A DNA stretch of 20,549 bases, from NCBI GenBank assembly GCA_049315625.1, contig JBMOJU010000057.1:1-20549 (forward strand). The letters run 5' to 3'. Origin of the DNA: Paracraurococcus sp049315625 (GTDB lineage: Bacteria > Pseudomonadota > Alphaproteobacteria > Acetobacterales > Acetobacteraceae). How positions within the stretch are numbered: position 1 is the stretch's first letter; each line of letters begins with the position of its first letter. This document shows, piece after piece, positions 14,666 through 20,549 of the stretch. The notes below the pieces were generated by a model. The model made no database searches and had not been told where the DNA came from. It saw only the letters and a program-made list of their open reading frames with translations. Position numbers and translations under genes: made by a program.

Positions 14666-16285
14666 TCAGGCGAGAGTCGTCAGGTCCTGGAACCAGTGCT
14701 GCGCCTGGGTGTAGCCGCGCACCGCCCTGCCCAGGGCACGCGGGTTGGTGTCGTGCACCACGAAGACCAGCAGCGCCTGGTCGACCACGCGCTCATGCAC
14801 CTTGGCCATCAGCCGGTCGACCTCGGCCGGGTCGAAGGTCCGCATGGCGGTGTCGATCAGCGCGTCGGTCTCCGGGTCGCTGTAATGGCTCCAATTCACG
14901 CCGGTCGGCGCGACCTGCTTCGAGTGGAAGAAGCGGATCAGCGCATAGAGCGGGTCCGACGTGACATAGGCCACGTTGTTGGCGGTGATGTTGCCCGACC
15001 TGGCGATCTCGCCCGCCGCGCCCTGGCGCCAGCAGGTATAGAGCACCTCCAGCTCCACCGCCTGGAACTCGACCTCGATCCCCACCTCGCGCCAGGCCGA
15101 CTGGATGTATTCGTTCATCGGCATGGACAGCATCTGGCCGCTGCCGCCGGTGGCCACCAGGAACTTGGTGCGCAGCGGGCTGCCCTTCGAGAATCCCGCC
15201 TCCGCCAGCAGCTTGCGCGCCGCGTCGGGGTCGTACTTCACCTGGAAGCTGGGCTTGCCGAACCAGGGGGAGGAGGGGTCGACCACGCCGCTGGCGGGCT
15301 TGGCCAGGCCGTTCATCAGCCCGACCACGTCGTCCCGGTTGATCGCCAGGTTCGCCGCCTTCCGCAGCCGCAGGTCGCGCCAGGGCGAGCCCTCCAGCAG
15401 GCTGAGATGGTAGTTCCAGACATGCGGCGTCACGTTCTCCATGATCCGCATGCCGGACTGCTTGAGGCGCGGCACCAGGTCCGGCGCCGGGGTCTCGATC
15501 AGGTCGACCTGGCCGGTCAGCAGGGCGTTGCTGCGGGTCACCGCCTCCGGCGCCACCACCAGCACGATGCGGTCGACCTTGGCCATCCGCTTCGGGTCCC
15601 AGTAGCCCGGGTTCTTCAGCAGCTCCAGGCTGGCGCGCGGCACCAGCCGGCCGGCGCGGAACGGGCCGGTGCCCGAGGGCTCCTGCGCGAAGCGTTCCCA
15701 GGATTTGCCCAGCTTCTCGTACTGCGCCGGGGAGGAGATGAGGAACCACAGCATCTGGTAGGGGAAGATGCTGTCGACCACCTTGGTGGTGACCTCCACC
15801 GTCATCGCATCCAGCTTCCGCCAGGCGGCGACGGAGGGCAGCCGCGGCCGCACCTGGGCGGCCTGGCGGTTGTCGAAATGCGGCGCCTGCGGGTTCAGCA
15901 CCTTCTCGAAATTCCACACCACCGCATCGGCGTCGAAGGCCGAGCCGTCGTGGAAGGTGACGCCCGGGCGGAGCTTGAAGACCCACTTCGTCCGGTCGGC
16001 CGGATCGGCCTCCCAGCTCGTCGCCAGGCCGGGGACCAGCTTGCCGGGCCGGTCGGCCACGTCCATCTCCCAGGCGACCAGCGGGTCGTAGAGGGTATAG
16101 CCGGTGAACTGGTAGGCGCCCGCGCCGCGGTCCGGCTGGCCGGTGGTCTGCGGGATGTCGGCCATGGAGATGCCATAGCGCAGCGTGCGCTCGGCGCCCT
16201 GGGCGGCGGCGGGGCTGGTTGCCCAATCGGCGGGCAGGGCGGCGAGGCCTGACGCCCCGAGCAGGGCACGGCGTGAGAATGACAT
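14666..16285 (-). CDS. ABC transporter substrate-binding protein, SBP_bac_5, divergent from a sensor kinase
   Basis: This 539-residue periplasmic binding protein of the peptide/nickel family has a Tat signal (MSFSRRALLGASGLAALPADW, cleaved after AAAQG). The body has FKLRPGVTFHDGSAFDADAVVWNFEKV, the SBP_bac_5 signature, then GTGPFRAG, LLEGSPWRDLRLRKAANLAINRD and a C-terminal VHDTNPRAL-QHWFQDLT segment. The last motif aligns with the tandem triplet at 1511-6460, so it is a more distant paralog of that set. ATG 16285 marks the signal; only a weak GGGG lies upstream. The frame is open far upstream, but that part is antisense to the kinase gene. No transporter genes accompany it. The divergent neighbour is a histidine kinase with two periplasmic regions, so ligand presentation to that sensor is a testable possibility. 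Confidence 0.92.
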   Translation of the reverse strand: MSFSRRALLGASGLAALPADWATSPAAAQGAERTLRYGISMADIPQTTGQPDRGAGAYQFTGYTLYDPLVAWEMDVADRPGKLVPGLATSWEADPADRTKWVFKLRPGVTFHDGSAFDADAVVWNFEKVLNPQAPHFDNRQAAQVRPRLPSVAAWRKLDAMTVEVTTKVVDSIFPYQMLWFLISSPAQYEKLGKSWERFAQEPSGTGPFRAGRLVPRASLELLKNPGYWDPKRMAKVDRIVLVVAPEAVTRSNALLTGQVDLIETPAPDLVPRLKQSGMRIMENVTPHVWNYHLSLLEGSPWRDLRLRKAANLAINRDDVVGLMNGLAKPASGVVDPSSPWFGKPSFQVKYDPDAARKLLAEAGFSKGSPLRTKFLVATGGSGQMLSMPMNEYIQSAWREVGIEVEFQAVELEVLYTCWRQGAAGEIARSGNITANNVAYVTSDPLYALIRFFHSKQVAPTGVNWSHYSDPETDALIDTAMRTFDPAEVDRLMAKVHERVVDQALLVFVVHDTNPRALGRAVRGYTQAQHWFQDLTTLA

Positions 16286-16302
16286 ACGGGACCCCGGGCT
16301 GG

Positions 16303-16323
16303 TTGCGTGTTCCCGACACGCAA
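16303..16323. promoter_or_regulatory. Perfect 8-bp inverted repeat in the leader of the fourth binding-protein gene
   Basis: TTGCGTGT and ACACGCAA are exact reverse complements separated by TCCCG. The element begins 18 nt upstream of the binding-protein ATG. It could be an operator for a dimeric regulator or, in the transcript, a small hairpin near the ribosome site. Confidence 0.5.
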
Positions 16324-16377
16324 TCCGCGTGCCGGACCGGCCTGCCCACGCCGTCCAATCGATGCGATGGAACCAGC

Positions 16378-16400
16378 CATGGGGCGGCACGCCGCCCATG
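16378..16400. promoter_or_regulatory. Near-perfect palindrome in the binding-protein/kinase divergent region
   Basis: CATGGG plus CGGC on the left match GCCG plus CCCATG on the right, with one extra G on the left and an AC centre. The 10-bp arms sit in the middle of the 199-bp gap between divergent genes, where a shared regulator site or cruciform-like element is plausible. It is a DNA palindrome rather than a good RNA hairpin because the centre is only 2 nt. Confidence 0.45.
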
Positions 16401-16484
16401 CTAAGCTCACCTAATGGTGATGCCGTCGTCTCGCGCCTTTGGATGCCTCGACCAGGCCGACCCGAGCAAGGACCTGCGTCCGTG

Positions 16485-19400
16485 ATGCCGTTGCCGCGCC
16501 GCCTCTTCCGTTCTCCGTGGGCCTGGCTCGCGAGCGGCCTTCTGCTGCTCAGCCTGGTCGGCCTAGGACTGCCGACCAGGCAGGCCCTGCCGCAGGACAG
16601 GCTCGATGCAATGGCCGGCGCCGCGGCGCAGCAGATTGCCGGGCTGCTCGCCGACCGCCTGGCGCAGATCGTCGACATCGCCGCCGCTTGGGACGCCGCC
16701 GGGCTGGCGCCCGGCTCCGCCATGACGGATGTTTGGCTGGAGGCGCGGCGGATCGCCGTCCCCGGCGCCGTCTGGCTCGGCATGGCCGGCTCCGATGGCC
16801 GTATCGGTGCCAGCAGCGTGCCGGCGCTCCGGGGTGCCGATGTTGCCCGGCGCGACTGGTACCGCGCCGGCAGCCAGGGCGCCGCCATGTTGCCGGCGCA
16901 CGAGGCACCGCTGCTCGCGGCCGCCCTGGCCTATGAGCCAGGGAAAGTGCAACGGCTGCTGGACCTGGCGGCACCGGTGCACGGGGCCGATGGCCGGCCG
17001 GCCGGGGTGCTGGCGGTCCATCTCAGCGAACCCGCCCTCGCCGCCGAGGTCGCGGCCCTGATGCCGGAGCCGCTGGCCGGGTTGCGCCTCGTGGTGTTCG
17101 ATGCCGATGGCCGGCCGGTGCTGGGCTTCGGCGGCCTGGAGCGAGGGCTGCAGCACAGCTCCCGTGCCGTGCCGCTCGCCTTCGACCCGGCGACGCGCGG
17201 ATTGGACTGGGCGGTGAGGATCGAGGTGGTGCCCGCCGCGGCCGCCATACCGGCGGCTAACTGGCTGCTCGCCGCGGCGATGGCGGGCTTCGCCGGTACA
17301 GTACTGGTGGTCCTGCTGCCTATCCTGCGGCGGAGGCCGGGGGCGGCCCCGCGCCAGGCATTGCCGCTGGCCGCCGGGCTGGCCGCGGCGCTGCTTCTGA
17401 CCGGCGGTTTCGAGGCCTATGCCTGGCGCAGCCGGACCGCGCTGGCGCCCGCGGCCGAGGCCCTGGGGCGGTCCTACCTCGCCGTGATGCTGGACCGCCA
17501 GGCGGCGCGGCTCAGCAACGCGATGTCCCTGCATGTCATGGCCGGCCAGCTCACAGCCTGGCTGGAGGATGGCGACAGCACGGCCTTCGTCGCCGCGCTC
17601 GACGCGCTGCGCGGCAGGCTGGCGCGGCCCGACATGGCCGGAGCCACGGTCACGGGACTGGATGCGGCGGGGCAGCCGCTCTGGGCCTCCGCCGTAGCGA
17701 GCGGCCTGGCCCCGATCATTGACCGCACCGATCTGGCGCCGATCCTCGATGGCGGGGCCGACCTCGCCTTCGGGATCATCCTCCACCGGGGCCTGCCCAT
17801 GCCGATCATGCCGCTCGCCGGGGCAATCCGCGCTCCGGACGGCCGGTTGCGCAGCATCGCGGTGGTCAATCTCCGGGCGGGGACGTTCTCCAACGGGCTT
17901 CGCCTGATCGCCGACCGCGCCGGCCCGGCGGCGGCCGAGCACGCGTTGCTCGCCCTGGCGCGGGAGGATGGCGCGGTCCTGATCCGAAGCGACCTGCGCG
18001 AATTGCCGGGAGAGCGGCTTCCGGCCGCCCTGGTGGACGCGATCACGGCGGCCGGGGGCGGCATGGTGCTGGCCTGGCCGGGCCAGCTGGGGGCGCCGCC
18101 CGATCGGCTCTTGCTGGCCCAGCGGTTGCAGCCAGGCAGCCTGGTGTCGATCGTGTCGATCGATATCGGCGGCCTCCGGGCAGAGTTGACCAACCGGTTG
18201 AGCCTTTTGCGCGCGGGTGGCCTGGCCGCCGCCACGCTGGTGCTGGTGTTGGCGTCCTTGGCGATGCGGCTGGCGGCTCAGCGGCGGGACCGCGAAGCGG
18301 CCGAGGCGGCGGCGGCGGCGGCGGATCGCGATGCCGCCTTCTTCCGGGCGCTGACCGACAACCTGCAGGAATCCGTGGCGGTGCTGGATGGCGAAGGCTG
18401 CGTGCGCTTCCACAATGCCCAGGTGGCGAGGATGTTCGGAGCCGAGCGGGCGGCCGGGGCGATCGGCCGCAACCTGGCCGAGCTGTTCGTGGAGGCGCCG
18501 TTGCGGGATATCGCCGCCGGCCGCATTCGCGCGGCGGTGGCCGGCGCGATGCTGCCGCCGATGCGGTACACGACCGCCGGCCCCGATGGCCGGCCGCTCA
18601 TCTTCGAGGGCCGGGTCATCGGGCTGCCCGCCGAGGTGCGCGACGTGCTGGGCGGCCGCGCCATCGGCGCCTGCCTCGACATCACCGAACGGGCCATGGC
18701 GGAGGCGGCGCGCGACGCGGCCGAGGCCCGCATCGTGCAGCTGCTGGCGGCGATGCCGGGCGTGCTGCTGGAATTCGACGTGGCCGACGCCGCCGACCCC
18801 TGGCGGGTGACCTGGTGCTCGGCCTCGGTGGAGCGCCTGCTGGGCAGCACGCCGGACCAGGCCATGGCCCCCGGCTGGTGGCTGCGGCTGACCGAGGGCG
18901 AGGCGGTGAGGCGGTTCGCCGCCGCCCTGCCGGCGTTGCGCCAGGGCCGCGATGCACAAAACGACGTGGAGCTCCGCACGCCGGATGGCCGAGTGCGGCC
19001 CTTCCATGCCAGCGCGCGCCTCGAAGGCCGGGGGCGCGCGGAACGCCTGGTCGTCTACCTGCGCGACGTCACGGACGAACGCGCCGCCGCAATGCGGCTG
19101 CAGGACCTGGAGCGCAGCAGCTTCCTGGCCGAGGTCGCCGTCGGCTTTTCGCATGAGGTCAACCAGCCCCTGTCGATCATCGGCATGGGCGTGCAGAACC
19201 TGCAGCGCACATTGGGCCGGCTGCTGCCGGCGGAAACGGCGGTGCAGGCGCGAATGCAGCGCGTGCTGGACCAGGTGCTGCGGGTCGGCCGCATGACCGA
19301 GGAATTCCGCGAGATCGGCAGCGTCGTCGGCCAGCGGCTGCAACCGGTGGACCCGGCCGGGACCGCCCAGGCGGCGATTGGGCTGCTGGCGGAGGAGGCG

Positions 19401-19856
19401 ATGCGGGCGAATGTGACGCTCGCGCTCGACCTGCCCGAAGGCCTGCCCTGGGTGATGGGCCACCCATTGTCGCTGCGCCAGGCCCTGGTCGAGGCGCTGC
19501 GTGCCGCCATCGTCGCCCATGCGGCGCGGGAGTCCGGCGCACTGGCGGATGCGGGCGACGTCGTCATGCTCTCTGCCCGGGCGGAGGGGGCGGAGGTTGT
19601 GCTGGCAGTCAGCGACGCCGCCGGGCCGATCCCGGAAGCGCTGCTCGGCCAGGTCTTCACCCCCTTCGCACCGATCCGGACGCTGGCGCCGAGTGGCGGG
19701 CTGGGGCTGGCGAAATGCCGGCACGCCGTGCTGGCGATGCAGGGGACCCTCGGCGCGGCGAATCTGGGGACGGGGGTGCGGCTGGAGATGCGCCTGGGCG
19801 CGACGGAGGGCGCCGCGGCGCCGGCGCGCGGGCTGGAGGTGCCGGTCGCCGGGTGA
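16485..19856 (+). CDS. Sensor histidine kinase with two periplasmic regions and tandem PAS domains
   Basis: This large membrane kinase has about 1123 residues. Membrane segments are seen at about 10-27, 259-282, 292-312 and 573-595, giving two separate extracytoplasmic regions (28-258 and 313-572) joined by a short Arg-rich cytoplasmic turn. Then come PAS1 (about 620-735, FFRALTDNLQESVAVLDGEG), PAS2 (745-855, AMPGVLLEFDV), a HisKA helix with phospho-acceptor His890 in GFSHEVNQPLS, and a HATPase_c domain ending in GLGLAKCRHAV and LGTGVRLEMRLG. The N-box reads EALRAAIVA, where NLLxNAxxA is usual, and the G1 box is DAAGPIP in place of DxGxG. The start is ATG 16485 or GTG 16482, behind AAGGA. No receiver domain or response-regulator gene is in the window, so its partner is unknown. 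It is divergent from a binding-protein gene. Confidence 0.88.
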   Translation: MPLPRRLFRSPWAWLASGLLLLSLVGLGLPTRQALPQDRLDAMAGAAAQQIAGLLADRLAQIVDIAAAWDAAGLAPGSAMTDVWLEARRIAVPGAVWLGMAGSDGRIGASSVPALRGADVARRDWYRAGSQGAAMLPAHEAPLLAAALAYEPGKVQRLLDLAAPVHGADGRPAGVLAVHLSEPALAAEVAALMPEPLAGLRLVVFDADGRPVLGFGGLERGLQHSSRAVPLAFDPATRGLDWAVRIEVVPAAAAIPAANWLLAAAMAGFAGTVLVVLLPILRRRPGAAPRQALPLAAGLAAALLLTGGFEAYAWRSRTALAPAAEALGRSYLAVMLDRQAARLSNAMSLHVMAGQLTAWLEDGDSTAFVAALDALRGRLARPDMAGATVTGLDAAGQPLWASAVASGLAPIIDRTDLAPILDGGADLAFGIILHRGLPMPIMPLAGAIRAPDGRLRSIAVVNLRAGTFSNGLRLIADRAGPAAAEHALLALAREDGAVLIRSDLRELPGERLPAALVDAITAAGGGMVLAWPGQLGAPPDRLLLAQRLQPGSLVSIVSIDIGGLRAELTNRLSLLRAGGLAAATLVLVLASLAMRLAAQRRDREAAEAAAAAADRDAAFFRALTDNLQESVAVLDGEGCVRFHNAQVARMFGAERAAGAIGRNLAELFVEAPLRDIAAGRIRAAVAGAMLPPMRYTTAGPDGRPLIFEGRVIGLPAEVRDVLGGRAIGACLDITERAMAEAARDAAEARIVQLLAAMPGVLLEFDVADAADPWRVTWCSASVERLLGSTPDQAMAPGWWLRLTEGEAVRRFAAALPALRQGRDAQNDVELRTPDGRVRPFHASARLEGRGRAERLVVYLRDVTDERAAAMRLQDLERSSFLAEVAVGFSHEVNQPLSIIGMGVQNLQRTLGRLLPAETAVQARMQRVLDQVLRVGRMTEEFREIGSVVGQRLQPVDPAGTAQAAIGLLAEEAMRANVTLALDLPEGLPWVMGHPLSLRQALVEALRAAIVAHAARESGALADAGDVVMLSARAEGAEVVLAVSDAAGPIPEALLGQVFTPFAPIRTLAPSGGLGLAKCRHAVLAMQGTLGAANLGTGVRLEMRLGATEGAAAPARGLEVPVAG

Positions 19857-19884
19857 GGGCGGGCCGGCGCGCGGCTGCCCCCGG

Positions 19885-20549
19885 TTACTCCGCCGCGGCC
19901 AGCCGCATCGCGCCCGCCGGCCGTCGCGCCGCTTCCGCCGGCAGGATGGACAGCGGCCGCTCCACCGCCAGGTACAGGAAAGCCGACCCGGCCAGGGTGG
20001 CGATGAAGGCCGGCAGCAGCAGCACCCACCAGGCCGCCTCGCCCAGGCCGGCCAGGTCCGGTGCGAGCCTGCGCAGGAGGCGGAACGCCACGTCCAGCAC
20101 CAGCCCATGCGCCAGGTAGTAGGAATAGCTCATATTCCCGAGCCAGCGCAGCGGCCGCCAGGACAGCGCCTGCGCCACGCGGCCGGTGCCGACGAAGGCG
20201 GCGGCCGGCAGCAGGAAGCCGGCGACGAAGAGCGCCAGGAAGGACACCTGCCCGCCGGGGCCGGACAGCAGCAGAACGCCGCAGCCGGCGACCGCCACGC
20301 CCGCGGCGCCATCCAGCGGGGCGCCGTGCCGGCCGAGGCGATGCAGCGCCGGCATCGCCTCCACCAGCAGCATGCCGCAGGCGAACATGCCCATCCGGCC
20401 ATGCTCCCAATCCGTCGCCAGCATCAGCGCCACCGCGCCGAGCACGGCGGCGATCCGTGCCGCCGGCGGCCAGCCGCGCAGCCGCAGCAGTGCGACCAGC
20501 GGCGGCAGTAGGAGGTAGAAGGCCATCTCGTAGCTGAGCGACCAGGCGA
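19885..20549 (-). CDS. Acyltransferase 3 (OafA/YrhL) family membrane protein, 5' end beyond the window
   Basis: Only the C-terminal part (about 220 residues) is present; the gene continues past the right edge. The frame read from the edge gives AWSLSYEMAFYLLLPP, matching the WSLSxExxFYLLxP motif of acyltransferase-3 proteins, so the ATG at 20526 is internal and not the start. Several hydrophobic segments follow, with FLGTGRVAQALSWRPLRWLG-like spacing (seen here as VGTGRVAQALSWRPLRWLGN) and then MSYSYYLAHGLV, the typical late motif with its His. The end carries YLAVERPLS, the usual ERP motif. Such proteins transfer acetyl or other acyl groups to cell-surface glycans or lipids. It converges on the kinase gene, 28 bp apart. 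The substrate is unknown. Confidence 0.9.
   Translation of the reverse strand, partial: AWSLSYEMAFYLLLPPLVALLRLRGWPPAARIAAVLGAVALMLATDWEHGRMGMFACGMLLVEAMPALHRLGRHGAPLDGAAGVAVAGCGVLLLSGPGGQVSFLALFVAGFLLPAAAFVGTGRVAQALSWRPLRWLGNMSYSYYLAHGLVLDVAFRLLRRLAPDLAGLGEAAWWVLLLPAFIATLAGSAFLYLAVERPLSILPAEAARRPAGAMRLAAAE

Noticed and set aside
16286..16888. Extension of the fourth binding protein upstream of its RR signal
   Set aside because: It would be antisense to the kinase N-terminus and would put 200 residues before a normal Tat signal.
18301..18330. GGC/GCG-rich run coding for poly-Ala in the kinase as a microsatellite
   Set aside because: It encodes an Ala-rich signalling helix just after the last membrane segment, which is usual in GC-rich genomes, and the repeat units are not uniform.
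16563..20108. Minus-strand open frame of 1181 codons opposite the sensor kinase
   Set aside because: The plus-strand kinase domains are clear; the antisense translation has no domain-like pattern and is a codon-bias artefact.
1..20549. CRISPR arrays, tRNA/rRNA genes, insertion sequences, phage or toxin-antitoxin genes
   Set aside because: No regularly spaced repeats, no tRNA-like cloverleaf noticed, no transposase or integrase motifs, and no small toxin-antitoxin pair were seen on reading both strands.

Overview
The window is GC-rich DNA of roughly 70 % G+C with dense coding on both strands, GTG/TTG starts and many Tat-type (RR) export signals. A PHA-cycle regulator and synthase, a PQQ-type sugar dehydrogenase and an unusually large set of periplasmic solute-binding proteins all fit an alphaproteobacterium of the Acetobacteraceae/Rhodospirillales type (Roseomonas-like). 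That assignment is inferred from protein character only. No tRNA, rRNA, CRISPR array, insertion sequence or phage gene was seen.

Layout. (1) 1-1295: a minus-strand branched-chain-amino-acid/amide-type binding protein, followed by a strong hairpin at the window edge. (2) 1511-6460: three tandem paralogous SBP_bac_5 (peptide/nickel family) binding proteins, each with an RR signal, with no permease or ATPase gene beside them. (3) 6517-7796 (minus): a membrane-anchored coiled-coil protein with a LytR_C-like end, preceded by an XRE-type HTH regulator. (4) 7904-11397: a polyhydroxyalkanoate locus. phaR reads leftward; a small PhaE-like protein, a PhaC-type synthase and the thiolase phaA read rightward. 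The PhaE-like and PhaC genes appear to overlap out of frame by about 200 bp. (5) 11651-14116: a PQQ-type sorbosone dehydrogenase and a Tat-exported SMP-30/gluconolactonase, convergent on a bidirectional terminator. (6) 14320-14631: a small EthD-domain protein. (7) 14666-16285 (minus): a fourth SBP_bac_5 protein, divergent from (8) 16485-19856: a large sensor histidine kinase with two separate periplasmic regions, two PAS domains and a degenerate ATP-binding N-box. (9) 19885-20549 (minus): the C-terminal part of an acyltransferase-3 membrane protein that runs off the window.

How the genes may work together. The binding proteins suggest scavenging of peptides, amides or related solutes, with permeases encoded elsewhere. 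The PHA genes store carbon as acetyl-CoA-derived polymer, with phaR as the granule-responsive repressor; phaB is missing here. The dehydrogenase and lactonase could form a periplasmic sugar-to-lactone-to-acid oxidation route. The binding protein divergent from the sensor kinase may be a ligand-presentation partner or a regulatory target. All of these links rest on gene order and family knowledge.

The observations most worth following are the phaE-like/phaC overlap, the dual-sensor kinase lacking the usual N-box asparagine, the transporter-less triplet of binding proteins with a 74-bp identical block in two of them, and the inverted repeats in the control regions.
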